DNA of 64,000 bases from Chryseobacterium sp. KLBC 52 (lineage in GTDB: Bacteria > Bacteroidota > Bacteroidia > Flavobacteriales > Weeksellaceae). Location: assembly GCF_003347605.1 (NCBI RefSeq), contig NZ_QDFZ01000020.1:1-64000 (forward strand), given 5' to 3'. Under the pieces are notes generated by a model, which saw only the letters and a list, made by a program, of their open reading frames with translations, was not told where the DNA came from and did no database searches. Both the position numbers and the translations under genes were made by a program. How positions within the stretch are numbered: the first letter of the stretch is position 1; each line of letters opens with the position of its first letter. This document shows positions 34,865-43,709 of this stretch, piece by piece.

Positions 34865-35857
34865 TTGAAGAAAATTATCATTTTTTCATTATTTCTATCA
34901 GGAATTGTTTCTTATGCGCAAACAGGAACAAACGTTTATCCGTTCTTAAATGTACCTGTATCTGCAAGACAGGCTGCTTTGGGCGGCGATGCAATTTCGG
35001 TAAGAGATTATGATGTTTCCTTTGCTATTGCAAACCCTGCCCTGTTAAATAAAGATTCTGACAAACAGCTTTCTGTAAACGCAACGGCTTACCTTGCCGA
35101 CTCGAAATACGGAACGATTGCTTATGCCAAAGACTTTGAAAATGGCCATATGGCTACCATCAATGCCAGGTATATGAGCTATGGAAGTATTCCGAGGACG
35201 GATGAAAGCGGTTTCGAAAACGGAGAATTCAAAGCTTCAGATGTTGCTATTGGTGCAGGCTATGCCTACCAGTTTGAAGAAGACTGGACGATTGGTGGAG
35301 GACTTAATTTCATTACCTCAAAAATTGACAACTATACTTCTTCCGCGATCTCAGGAACAGCGGGAATTACCTATCATAATAAAAAGAATAAAGAAGTAGT
35401 TTCTCTTGTAATGAGAAATTTCGGCTTTCAGCTGAAATCCTTTAATGGGACAAGAGAAAATCTTCCTTTCAGAATCGATCTCGGATATACCAAAATCATC
35501 AAGAACTTCCCTCTTGCCATCACCATTACCGCACACGATCTTCAGAAATTTGATATTTCTTCAGAAGAAAACCTGGACGGGCAAAAAGTAGGTGCCGGCA
35601 GAAAGATCGCAGACCACTTTTCTTTGGGAGCAGAATTGTTTCCGGAAAAGAATTTCAATATCAGACTGGGATATAATGTAAAAAGAGGAAATGAACTGGC
35701 GGTTGCCGATCAGAGAAACTTCTCGGGACTTTCTGCAGGATTTGGAGTGAAAGTTTCCAGATTCCGTATTGATTATGCCCACGTAAGATATCACAACTCT
35801 TCGAACGTCAATCAGATAGGAATTTCCATGGACCTTTCCAGCCACAGAGGAGAATAA
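34865..35857 (+). CDS. porQ: Type IX secretion system protein PorQ
   Basis: This 330-aa outer membrane beta-barrel protein of the FadL/PorV-like superfamily is needed for type IX secretion. The signal peptide MKKIIIFSLFLSGIVSYAQ is followed by the PorQ hallmark YPFLNVPVSARQAALGGDAISVRDYDVSFAIANPALLN and a barrel ending AHVRYHNSSNVNQIGISMDLS. Translation starts at TTG; no ATG exists in frame before the signal peptide, and the promoter sits just upstream. cmk follows 84 bp downstream. Confidence 0.88.
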   Translation: MKKIIIFSLFLSGIVSYAQTGTNVYPFLNVPVSARQAALGGDAISVRDYDVSFAIANPALLNKDSDKQLSVNATAYLADSKYGTIAYAKDFENGHMATINARYMSYGSIPRTDESGFENGEFKASDVAIGAGYAYQFEEDWTIGGGLNFITSKIDNYTSSAISGTAGITYHNKKNKEVVSLVMRNFGFQLKSFNGTRENLPFRIDLGYTKIIKNFPLAITITAHDLQKFDISSEENLDGQKVGAGRKIADHFSLGAELFPEKNFNIRLGYNVKRGNELAVADQRNFSGLSAGFGVKVSRFRIDYAHVRYHNSSNVNQIGISMDLSSHRGE

Positions 35858-35941
35858 TCTTCCTGACCGGAAATTTCTTAATTATTCCGAAATTTTCTTA
35901 CTTCTTCTTGATTTTCTAAAAAAAATCTTGAAATTTGCAGT

Positions 35942-36616
35942 ATGAAAAAACCTGTAATTGCTATCGATGGGTACTCGTCTACCGGAAAAAGTTCTATCTC
36001 TAAAATCATTGCGGATAAACTGGGACTTATTCATATGGATACAGGAGCGCTTTACAGAGGAGTTACCTGGTATGCTTTGGAGCATTGTCTGAATGAAAAC
36101 GGAGAAATTGATCTGAATACACTGTTCTCCTCCTTTAATAAGATCAGACTTGAATTTAAAAATAACGACGGCACCCTTATTCTTTTCCTTAATGACACTG
36201 ATATTTCCAAGGAAATCCGTACCAATATCGTATCTGATAATGTAAGCCTTGTTGCCAAACAGAAAGAAGTAAGAGACTTTTTACTGCAGTCACAGCGCAC
36301 TTTGGCAGAAAAAGGCGGTGTTATTATGGACGGACGTGACATTGGGACAGTAGTTCTGCCAAATGCAGACTATAAATTCTTTCTTACTGCCAGTATTGAT
36401 GAAAGAACCAACAGAAGGTTTCTGGAACTGAAAGGTCTGGGAATTGAAGCAGATAAGGAACAGGTAAAACAAAACCTTATAGAACGTGACAAGATCGACA
36501 GTGAGCGTGAAATAGCCCCATTGAAACAGGCTGACGATGCTACTGTAATTGATAATTCCGCACTCACCAAAGAGGAAACCATAGAGCTTATTTTATCTCA
36601 CATCGAAAAGATTTAA
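35942..36616 (+). CDS. cmk: (d)CMP kinase
   Basis: This 224-aa cytidylate kinase phosphorylates CMP and dCMP. The P-loop is in IDGYSSTGKSSISKIIA (about 8-24), followed by MDTGALYRGVTWYAL, the central VIMDGRDIGTVVLPNADYKFFLTAS and the LID arginines in RDKIDSEREIAPLKQADDATVIDNS. The gene probably shares the porQ transcript, a frequent pairing in Bacteroidota. Confidence 0.95.
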   Translation: MKKPVIAIDGYSSTGKSSISKIIADKLGLIHMDTGALYRGVTWYALEHCLNENGEIDLNTLFSSFNKIRLEFKNNDGTLILFLNDTDISKEIRTNIVSDNVSLVAKQKEVRDFLLQSQRTLAEKGGVIMDGRDIGTVVLPNADYKFFLTASIDERTNRRFLELKGLGIEADKEQVKQNLIERDKIDSEREIAPLKQADDATVIDNSALTKEETIELILSHIEKI

Positions 36617-36711
36617 CAATTTTTAATAGGCTTTGCGCCTCCTTTGGTATACAAATTGCAAGTTTTATTACTGTAAAAACTAATCTATTATTAATTATTA
36701 AAAAACTTAAA

Positions 36712-37062
36712 ATGTCTAGAAAAGGAAATAATACAGCAGGTATATTGGCAGGACTTCTTGCAGGTGCTGCGGCAGGTGTAATCTTAGGAATGTTATACGC
36801 ACCGGAAGAAGGTAAAGAAACCAGAAAAAAAATCAAAACCAAAGCAAATGATCTTAAAGATCAGGCTAAAAATAAATACGGAGAGGTTTCTGAAAAAGTG
36901 AAAGACCAGTACAGCAATATTTCTTCTACTTTCAAGGAAACAGCTAACAGCGTAGCCCATACTGTGAAAGACGGATATGACAAATACAAAGATCAGATTG
37001 TTTCTAAAACTGCAGATTTGGCAAAAGATGTAGAAGCAGAACTGAATGATCTGAAAAAATAA
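36712..37062 (+). CDS. YtxH domain protein
   Basis: This 116-aa protein has one N-terminal membrane helix with the YtxH signature GILAGLLAGAAAGVILGMLYAPEEGKETRKKIK (about 9-42), then a long amphipathic Lys/Asp-rich helix resembling LEA or apolipoprotein-like repeats (KDQAKNKYGEVSEKVKDQYS and following). The family is linked to general and envelope stress. A strong terminator (37092-37119) separates it from the next gene, but the three-gene set YtxH, holin-X-like and coiled coil recurs in flavobacteria. Confidence 0.8.
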   Translation: MSRKGNNTAGILAGLLAGAAAGVILGMLYAPEEGKETRKKIKTKANDLKDQAKNKYGEVSEKVKDQYSNISSTFKETANSVAHTVKDGYDKYKDQIVSKTADLAKDVEAELNDLKK

Positions 37063-37091
37063 GTAATTTAACTTTTTTAAGTAAATTACAG

Positions 37092-37119
37092 AAAGGAACT
37101 TTTGTGCGAAAGTTCCTTT
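37092..37119 (+). terminator. Terminator behind the YtxH gene
   Basis: AAAGGAACTTT (37092-37102) pairs with AAAGTTCCTTT (37109-37119), followed by a T run. Confidence 0.9.
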
Positions 37120-37142
37120 TTTTGTAACTTTAAAAAAAAACA

Positions 37143-37451
37143 ATGATAGAAACTATTAAAGAATACGCCTCCAAGAGAATCGATCTTCTGAAAATTGAAG
37201 CGACTGAAAAGTCGTCACTTTCTGCCGGGCTCATTACCTACTTTGTAGTACTGCTTGTTGCTTTTGCTTTTTTTATTATCCTTTTCAACTTTGGAATTGC
37301 TTTCCTTATTGGAAAAGCACTGGATAATTATTCCTATGGATTCTTAATTGTGGCAGCATTTTATGCGCTGGTAATGGCGTTTGTGGTTGCCTTCAAAACA
37401 AAGATTGTCAATACTGTTGCAGATCAGGTTATTAAATTTTTAAATCATTAA
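37143..37451 (+). CDS. Phage holin family/holin-X-like membrane protein
   Basis: This 102-aa protein has an amphipathic N-terminus (MIETIKEYASKRIDLLKIEA) and two membrane helices (about 30-55 and 62-84), the pattern of the Actinobacterial holin-X (DUF1469) family, which are general envelope stress proteins and not phage lysins. It ends four bases before the next ORF, so they form an operon. Confidence 0.72.
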   Translation: MIETIKEYASKRIDLLKIEATEKSSLSAGLITYFVVLLVAFAFFIILFNFGIAFLIGKALDNYSYGFLIVAAFYALVMAFVVAFKTKIVNTVADQVIKFLNH

Positions 37452-37454
37452 ACT

Positions 37455-37955
37455 ATGGGTAGAAAATACGAGAGCATAGAAGAATTAAGAAGAAAGAAAA
37501 AACTGCTTAAGGATGAAATAAGTGATCTGGAAAATCTTCTTACCTTCAAAAATACAAAAGAAAGCCTGAGTGCGTTTACCAATGGTTTAACTGATCAATA
37601 TCTTCAGGAAAAGGTTGATGAAGACGGTGATGAAAAAGTAGTTCTAAGGAAGGACGTTATTGCCAAGCAGCTTACTTCAGAGGTGAAAGATCTGCTGATC
37701 AGCAAAAATACAGCTGTTGGAATTGCAAGTTCTGCCTTCAAGGGAGGAAATCTTACAGACGGTCTGGTAAAGCTGGGAGTTACTGCTATCGTAGGAAACT
37801 ACGCCAAAAAGAATATGAAAAGTTCCAACTGGAAGAAAAAACTGATTGGTGCGGCATTGATCTACCTTGCTCCTATTGCACTGAAATATGTCAGAAAAAA
37901 GATGGAGGTTTATCAGAAAAACAAAAGTGTTTCAAGTATGGAACAATTGATATAA
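37455..37955 (+). CDS. Hypothetical coiled-coil protein with C-terminal hydrophobic segment
   Basis: This 166-aa protein starts with a strongly charged helix (SIEELRRKKKLLKDEISDLENLL), has a middle region with GLTDQYLQEKVDEDGDEKVVLRKDVIAKQL, and near the end two weakly hydrophobic stretches (LVKLGVTAIVGNYA and LIGAALIYLAPIALKYV). I do not recognise a family. It is the last gene of the YtxH/holin-like module and probably acts with these membrane stress proteins. Confidence 0.65.
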   Translation: MGRKYESIEELRRKKKLLKDEISDLENLLTFKNTKESLSAFTNGLTDQYLQEKVDEDGDEKVVLRKDVIAKQLTSEVKDLLISKNTAVGIASSAFKGGNLTDGLVKLGVTAIVGNYAKKNMKSSNWKKKLIGAALIYLAPIALKYVRKKMEVYQKNKSVSSMEQLI

Positions 37956-37965
37956 AAATCAGATA

Positions 37966-38031
37966 TCAGAAACCAGGTGCCAGATATTATTCAGTAATAT
38001 TTTACAATAATTTCCAACCTCTGGTTTCTGA
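37966..38031. repeat. Inverted repeat between convergent genes
   Basis: TCAGAAACCAG (37966-37976) is answered by CTGGTTTCTGA (38021-38031), with related AGATATC units between. It may serve as terminator for both sides and resembles the elements at 5804-5873 and 51458-51511 in build. Confidence 0.6.
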
Positions 38032-38035
38032 TTTT

Positions 38036-38761
38036 CTATTTTGAAAATAGCTGTCCTAAAATAATCCCTGCAGCCATTGATACATTCAGGCTTTCTGTAG
38101 ACTGGGATTTTCCAAACCTCGGAATGCTGATACTTTTTTGTAAAAGTTTTTCTGTTTCCGGTCTCATTCCGTTTCCTTCGTTTCCTAAAATGAGATTAAT
38201 CTTTTCCGGTTTTTCAAAAGTATAGATGTTCTCTCCTTCCATATCCGTTCCGATATTTACATTCTCTGTCTTAGAAAGATATTCCACAAGATCAGTGTAT
38301 ACTACATTTACCCGGGTAAAAGATCCCATGGTTGCCTGAATCACTTTCGGGTTGTATACATCTACAGTATCTTCACTGCAGATAATCTGTTCAATCCCGA
38401 ACCAGTCTGCCAACCGTATAATGGTTCCAAGATTTCCAGGATCCTGGAGTCCATCCAAAACCAATTGTATATTCTTATCTTCCCATTTTTCTTCCTCGGC
38501 AAGATAACATACCGCCACGGAATCTTTTGGTGTTTTTAGAAAACTGATTTTTTTTAATTCATTTTCAGAGATATGGGTAACAGGGATGTCAGTACGGTCC
38601 AATTTTTGTGGATCGGTTGACAATATTTCTTTAACTTTAAAGTTAGAATTAAAAAGTTCACAAATGATTTTATTACCTTCAACCAAAAACAAATTGTATT
38701 TTTGTCTGAACTTCTTTTTATCTAAAGATTGTAAAACTTTTATTGTATGAGCTGTAAGCAT
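38036..38761 (-). CDS. TrmH/SpoU family RNA methyltransferase
   Basis: This SPOUT 2'-O-methyltransferase modifies rRNA or tRNA with S-adenosylmethionine. An N-terminal substrate-binding domain (KVLQSLDKKKFRQKYNLFLVEGNKII) is followed by the knotted domain with VLDGLQDPGNLGTIIRLADWFGI, NLILGNEGNGM and SIPRFGKSQSTESLNVSMAAGIILGQL. I chose the ATG at 38761 (241 aa); an upstream in-frame TTG at 38779 adds six residues. The 5' end overlaps the divergent tamL ORF by 15 bp. Target RNA unknown. Confidence 0.88.
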   Translation of the reverse strand: MLTAHTIKVLQSLDKKKFRQKYNLFLVEGNKIICELFNSNFKVKEILSTDPQKLDRTDIPVTHISENELKKISFLKTPKDSVAVCYLAEEEKWEDKNIQLVLDGLQDPGNLGTIIRLADWFGIEQIICSEDTVDVYNPKVIQATMGSFTRVNVVYTDLVEYLSKTENVNIGTDMEGENIYTFEKPEKINLILGNEGNGMRPETEKLLQKSISIPRFGKSQSTESLNVSMAAGIILGQLFSK

Positions 38762-41356
38762 TATAAGAATTCTCCTCAAAAATATTATAAAATTATCTCA
38801 TTTGCAACATTTGTTGGTCTCCTTTATGCTTGTAGTACGACAAAAAAAGTTCCTGAGGGCGAATACCTGCTTACCAAGAACAATTTAGAGTTCGAAGATA
38901 AGAGGGTATTTTTCGATGAGGAGCTCAAAGATTATATTCAGCAAAAACCCAACAAAAAGCAGTTTCTTTTCATGCCATTGAGTTTACTCCTTTATAATAT
39001 GGCAGATCCGAAATATGATACCATCCTTAACGAATATATGACTTATCCCGGTGAAATGAGAAATCAGAAGCTGAGAGATTCATTATTCCTTAAATATAAT
39101 ATGAAAAGCAGTGTCGGGAAAAGTCTTCTTTTCGACCGCTTACTTCACAATTGGGGAACACCGCCGGTCATTCTTGATCAGACAAGAAGTGAAAAAAGTG
39201 CTGAGTCTATTAAGAAAAGACTTACCTACAGAGGATATTGGGATGCAGATGTCAACTTTAAACACACGCTGGATTCTGCTTCCAAAAAAGCTACTGTTAA
39301 TTATTCGATCAAGCATAATGATCCTACACGTATCAAGGACTATTTCTATAATATTCCGGATCAGGGGATCAAAGGATATTACAACTATAATCTGAACAGA
39401 AGCCTTGTGCGATCAGGACAGATTCTTGACCAGACCGTTTTGGAAAGAGAAGTTACCAGGATTACGGATCTGATGAGGGAGTTTGGTTTCTACAGGTTCA
39501 ATGCTTCCAATGATGAAGTTTATTTCGTTGCAGATTCACTTAAAAGCAGAAAGCAGGTTCCTTTAACACTGGAAATCCATAAAGATTCACTGGATACTCC
39601 TTATAAAATAGCCACCTTTGGAAATATCGATGTGGCCATTGTGGATGAACCTGGTGATTATCCTAAAAACACCAAAAAAGACAGCTTAAGAAGAATAAGA
39701 TTCCATACGGTGAATGACAAGTATAAACTTTCATCGGTATGGAGAGCTATTATTCCGGACAGTAAAAAGGTCTTTGACCAGACAAAACTGGACGTTACCA
39801 AGAGAAATCTTTTATCGATGAATAACTTCAGCATCGTTAAAGCCAGAGACTCCCTGAGACAAGGCGGAATGACATCTCCTAACGACAGCATTGTTGATGT
39901 TTTATATGTATTGAAACCACTTCCAAAGTATGAGCTAAAAGTGGGAACAGATATTAATTATTCTCAGGTTTTAAATCTGGGGATCTCTCCTTCTGTGGAC
40001 CTTACTACCCGAAATGTTTTCAGAGGAGCAGAAAACCTTTCTACCAGCCTTTCAGGGACATTTGGTTCTATCAGAAGTACAAAAGATATCAGTAAAAGAG
40101 TTGCGGCATACGAAATTTCAGCTCAGGCATCCCTGAACTTTCCACGGCTGCTGCTTCCTTTTAATTATTATAAATTCATTCCAAAACGCTATACGCCTAC
40201 ATCATCTATTTTGCTTGGGGCATCAATACAGAATAATATCGGTTTGGGAAGGTTAATTTTTAATACGGGATTGAATTACCAGGCAAGTGTTAACGATCAG
40301 GTATATCATAAGCTTACTTTATTTAATACTCAGGTCAGTCTGACAAAAAACAAAGATGCCTACTATGACTACTTTGTGAATGACGGAAGGGTAAAAGATG
40401 AAGTTTTTGGAAATTATTTTATGTTTAGCCCTGAAACTGCGCAGACCGGACAAGATTATAGAGATGGAAAGCTTAGCGTGGATGAGGTTTCCAAAAAGAT
40501 TATCGAGAATGATGCTTACCGTGGAAGTCTTAATCAACAGGGAAGAGATCTATTAACGGCATTTACCGGAACATTGGTCAACAAAGACAGACAAACCCAG
40601 GATGTCCTTATTTCTTCCATGATTTATAACTTTGTATACAGTGAAATCGGAAAAAAAGAATATCCCAACGCGTTTTATTTTAACGGAAAAGTGGAGCTTG
40701 CAGGTAACATCTTGAGTTTATTCAATAAAAAAGATAATGGCGGAGGTATTGTTACTGGCCCGCAAAGAACCATTTTCGGACTGCCGTATGCACAGTTTAT
40801 AAAATTTGATATTGATACGAGAAAATATTTCAAGTTTAACGGAAACCAGACATTGGTATTACGTCAGTTTATCGGAGTAGGAATACCTTATGGAAATTCT
40901 CAGGATATGCCTATCATCAAGTCTTATTTCAATGGAGGTTCCAATGATATCAGAGCCTGGGTAGCTTTTGGAGGATTAGGTCCTGCCGATTCTCAGGTGG
41001 ATGAAAGAGTTCGTACTTATATGACAGATAACTTAAAGCTTACCACCAATATTGAATATAGAATTCCTTTCAATAAAACTTACGAAGGAGCGTTATTTAC
41101 CGATATTGGGAATACATGGAGTCTTCGTAACTATAATGACGGCTATGGGGATGAATTTAAATTCGGTAAGTTCTGGAAACAAGTGGGTATCGGAAGTGGA
41201 TTCGGATTAAGATTGAATATTGCTTACGTTACAGCAAGAATTGACCTTGCGTATAAGATCTATGATCCGAATAAACCTGAAGGCGACCGATGGAGATTCA
41301 AAAACATCCAGCCTTTCAAACCAACAGTTAATATCGCGTTCGGATATCCATTCTAG
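38747..41356 (+). CDS. tamL: BamA/TamA family outer membrane lipoprotein (TamL-like)
   Basis: This 869-aa Omp85-superfamily protein has a lipoprotein signal with lipobox LLYAC (C29), POTRA-like repeats (about 45-390, with RIKDYFYNIPDQGIKGYYNYN and YELKVGTDINYSQ) and a C-terminal 16-strand barrel (about 400-869), including the RGF-like loop region (FNGGSNDIRAWVAFGGLGP) and the terminal aromatic IAFGYPF. Lipid-modified TamA homologues are called TamL in Flavobacteria and help outer membrane assembly. No tamB gene follows here. The ORF overlaps the divergent methyltransferase gene. Confidence 0.85.
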   Translation: MSCKHYKNSPQKYYKIISFATFVGLLYACSTTKKVPEGEYLLTKNNLEFEDKRVFFDEELKDYIQQKPNKKQFLFMPLSLLLYNMADPKYDTILNEYMTYPGEMRNQKLRDSLFLKYNMKSSVGKSLLFDRLLHNWGTPPVILDQTRSEKSAESIKKRLTYRGYWDADVNFKHTLDSASKKATVNYSIKHNDPTRIKDYFYNIPDQGIKGYYNYNLNRSLVRSGQILDQTVLEREVTRITDLMREFGFYRFNASNDEVYFVADSLKSRKQVPLTLEIHKDSLDTPYKIATFGNIDVAIVDEPGDYPKNTKKDSLRRIRFHTVNDKYKLSSVWRAIIPDSKKVFDQTKLDVTKRNLLSMNNFSIVKARDSLRQGGMTSPNDSIVDVLYVLKPLPKYELKVGTDINYSQVLNLGISPSVDLTTRNVFRGAENLSTSLSGTFGSIRSTKDISKRVAAYEISAQASLNFPRLLLPFNYYKFIPKRYTPTSSILLGASIQNNIGLGRLIFNTGLNYQASVNDQVYHKLTLFNTQVSLTKNKDAYYDYFVNDGRVKDEVFGNYFMFSPETAQTGQDYRDGKLSVDEVSKKIIENDAYRGSLNQQGRDLLTAFTGTLVNKDRQTQDVLISSMIYNFVYSEIGKKEYPNAFYFNGKVELAGNILSLFNKKDNGGGIVTGPQRTIFGLPYAQFIKFDIDTRKYFKFNGNQTLVLRQFIGVGIPYGNSQDMPIIKSYFNGGSNDIRAWVAFGGLGPADSQVDERVRTYMTDNLKLTTNIEYRIPFNKTYEGALFTDIGNTWSLRNYNDGYGDEFKFGKFWKQVGIGSGFGLRLNIAYVTARIDLAYKIYDPNKPEGDRWRFKNIQPFKPTVNIAFGYPF

Positions 41357-41970
41357 TCCGGAGAAACGCCTAAAATAAAATAGACTACAGCAATCACACG
41401 GGCGAGGATTTCCCTCGTCTGGTTTCTGTAGAAGCTTTCAGGTTTTGTGACATCCTGCGCATCAAAGCCCAAGGCATTCATATCATTATTTCTTGCAAAA
41501 AACAATGCTCTGAGGTTGTGATATCCCTGAGATACAATAATGACATTCTTCTTCTTATAAACATCCTTGCAACGGAGAATACTTTTATAGGTATTAAAGC
41601 CTTTCGGATCTTCCACAATAATATCTTCAGGCACTCCTTCCTGATTGATCAGATAGTTTTTCATTGCTCCCGGCTCGTTATAACCTTTGCTTTTCTCCCC
41701 GCTTACTATAATTTTCTTGATTTTCCCATGATGATAAAGAAGTGCCGTGGCATCCATTCTTTTCGTAAAATAAGGATTGGATTTTCCGGATCTCATTTTT
41801 GGAGAGGTTCCCAGAACTAAGGCAATTTCCCTTGGCGGAATTTTTGAGATTTTCGTATAGGTTCTCCCGTTGGTAAGTCCGAAAACCCACACATTACAGA
41901 AGCATATCATCAGAATTCCCAATTCCAGTGATATAAAGCCAAGGTTAAATATGTTCCTAATAATTCTCAA
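41353..41970 (-). CDS. SanA/YdcF family protein (DUF218)
   Basis: This 205-aa protein has an N-terminal membrane helix (about 10-32) and a periplasmic DUF218 domain with IALVLGTSPKMRSGKSNPYFTKRMDATALLYHHGKIKKIIVSGE and VIIVSQGYHNLRALFFAR. SanA of enterobacteria supports the envelope barrier against vancomycin. It is translationally coupled to the upstream reductase (ATGA-type 4-bp overlap) and overlaps the tamL stop by 4 bp on the other strand. Confidence 0.82.
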   Translation of the reverse strand: MRIIRNIFNLGFISLELGILMICFCNVWVFGLTNGRTYTKISKIPPREIALVLGTSPKMRSGKSNPYFTKRMDATALLYHHGKIKKIIVSGEKSKGYNEPGAMKNYLINQEGVPEDIIVEDPKGFNTYKSILRCKDVYKKKNVIIVSQGYHNLRALFFARNNDMNALGFDAQDVTKPESFYRNQTREILARVIAVVYFILGVSPD

Positions 41971-43091
41971 CTAAGATCAAAGTTAAGCTTTATTTTTTTA
42001 CTTTTCACAATAGACATACAAGCTAAAATATGGCCCTGCTCTTCCTCTTTTTCGGTAAGATACTCATTCTCCAGCAATTCCACTTCTCCTTCCTCCAAAG
42101 AACATTCACAGCTTCCACAGATTCCCGACTTACAGGAATAAGGTACAGGGAACTTTTGCATCAGAAGCTGCTGAAGGATTTTGTCCTTATTATCAGCCAG
42201 CTGAGTTGTATAATTTTTTCCCAGCATGGTAAATTCCACCTCAATATTTTCAATCAGAGGAAATTCTTTTTCTACAGGATAAATATCATCATTAAATTCT
42301 TCAAAAAGTTCAAAATGAATGTTCTTTTTCGGAATTCCGTGGTGATAACATGCATTGGCCAATGTCTTGATCATTTCACCTTTTCCACATATCAATACTT
42401 CATCTACCGCATCCCAAATGGTAGATTCTTCATCTGTATCATCCAAATGAAGGATCTGGTTGATGATCAGATGTAATTTCTTCTCATCCAGCCTGCCATA
42501 GAAAAACTGATCTGCCGTTTTTTCCTGAGAAAAGAAATAAAATATCTGAAGCCTGTCCCCACATGTTCTGGCCAGGTTATCCAGCTGTTCGCGATAGACT
42601 AAATCTTCTGAACTTTTATTTCCAAAAAATAAAAACAACCGCGTTCTCGGTTCGTTATGAAGAATATTTTTGAAATGACTTAAAATAGGGGTAATTCCAA
42701 TACCAGCTGCAAAAGCAACAATAGTCCTGAATTCGCTGGGTTTGGATACGATTGTAAATCTCCCGGAAGGTTCACTTACCCAAAGTTCATCACCAACATT
42801 ATAATTTTGAAATAACTGCGAAGTAGCTCCTTCAGGCGAGTTGACCTTTATCCCAAGACATATTTTCCCTTCATAAGGAGCTGAAGTCATTGAATAATCA
42901 TTAATAACCTCTTTCCCATGTGATTGAAATCGAATACTGACAAACTGCCCGGCCTCAAACCTGAAATTTTCTTTTACATTCTCAGGAATATCAAGCTCCA
43001 GAGAGAAAGTATTTTTGGTCAGCTCTTCCTTTTTCGCTATTTTTAACGGATGAAACTGTATCAGTTTCCCTTTATAGATTTGTTGTTCCAT
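41967..43091 (-). CDS. PaaE-like FAD/2Fe-2S oxidoreductase
   Basis: This 374-aa electron-transfer protein has an FAD-binding domain (about 8-105), an NAD(P)-binding domain (about 110-250, with FAAGIGITPILSHFKNIL) and a plant-type ferredoxin domain with cluster ligands C320, C325, C328 and C358 (extra C330). The family passes electrons from NAD(P)H to an oxygenase or desaturase. The FAD motif, usually RxYS, reads NDYS (residues 64-67), so the usual Arg is missing. No oxygenase gene is adjacent; sanA is the only operon partner. Confidence 0.87.
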   Translation of the reverse strand: MEQQIYKGKLIQFHPLKIAKKEELTKNTFSLELDIPENVKENFRFEAGQFVSIRFQSHGKEVINDYSMTSAPYEGKICLGIKVNSPEGATSQLFQNYNVGDELWVSEPSGRFTIVSKPSEFRTIVAFAAGIGITPILSHFKNILHNEPRTRLFLFFGNKSSEDLVYREQLDNLARTCGDRLQIFYFFSQEKTADQFFYGRLDEKKLHLIINQILHLDDTDEESTIWDAVDEVLICGKGEMIKTLANACYHHGIPKKNIHFELFEEFNDDIYPVEKEFPLIENIEVEFTMLGKNYTTQLADNKDKILQQLLMQKFPVPYSCKSGICGSCECSLEEGEVELLENEYLTEKEEEQGHILACMSIVKSKKIKLNFDLS

Positions 43092-43124
43092 AACTTCAAT
43101 TCAAAAATAGATAAAAAATAATTT

Positions 43125-43685
43125 ATGAAGAAGATAATTTTTTCCATGTTACTTCTTACTGCACTGTACAGCTGTAAAAAAGAAGGTCAGAAAACTGAAA
43201 ATACGCCAGCTGCAGATTCTCTTTCTGTATCTCAAACTACAGAAACAGAAGGAAGTACAGCTATTCCCAAAGAACTTTCTCCTGAAAGTGTAAGCCAGCA
43301 TTTAGCAAAAAACAATGATACTTTATACGTAACCAATTTTTTTGCAACCTGGTGCGGGCCATGTATGAAAGAAATTCCGAGTTTTAAAAGTAAAATGGAG
43401 GAATTGAAAGGTAAACCTGTAAAGTTCACTTTCGTCAACCTTGATGATAAAGCAGATTGGTCTGGTGCTGTTAAGAATTTTGCTACCGAGAATAAATTGG
43501 GAGGCAGTATTATCTTACTGGATGGGCAAAAATTAGATCAAAACTTCTTTCACAATAACTTCAAACAATGGGACGGAGGTTCTATTCCTTTTACTTTCAT
43601 GAGAAAAGGTGATAAAACCGATGAATATCTTGGAATGATGACGGAAGATGTTTTGAATTCAAAAATTGATTCTTTTTTAAAATAA
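43125..43685 (+). CDS. Thioredoxin-like lipoprotein (TlpA family)
   Basis: This 186-aa lipoprotein (lipobox ALYSC, C17) has a low-complexity linker rich in Thr, Glu and Ser (20-55) and a TlpA/ResA-like thioredoxin domain with active site FATWCGPC (C77, C80) and cis-Pro segment GGSIPFTFM. It likely reduces periplasmic disulfides or supports cytochrome c maturation. It is divergent from the reductase gene and 24 bp before the iron permease gene. Confidence 0.88.
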   Translation: MKKIIFSMLLLTALYSCKKEGQKTENTPAADSLSVSQTTETEGSTAIPKELSPESVSQHLAKNNDTLYVTNFFATWCGPCMKEIPSFKSKMEELKGKPVKFTFVNLDDKADWSGAVKNFATENKLGGSIILLDGQKLDQNFFHNNFKQWDGGSIPFTFMRKGDKTDEYLGMMTEDVLNSKIDSFLK

Positions 43686-43709
43686 AATAGACTGAACTCT
43701 TTCTGAATC

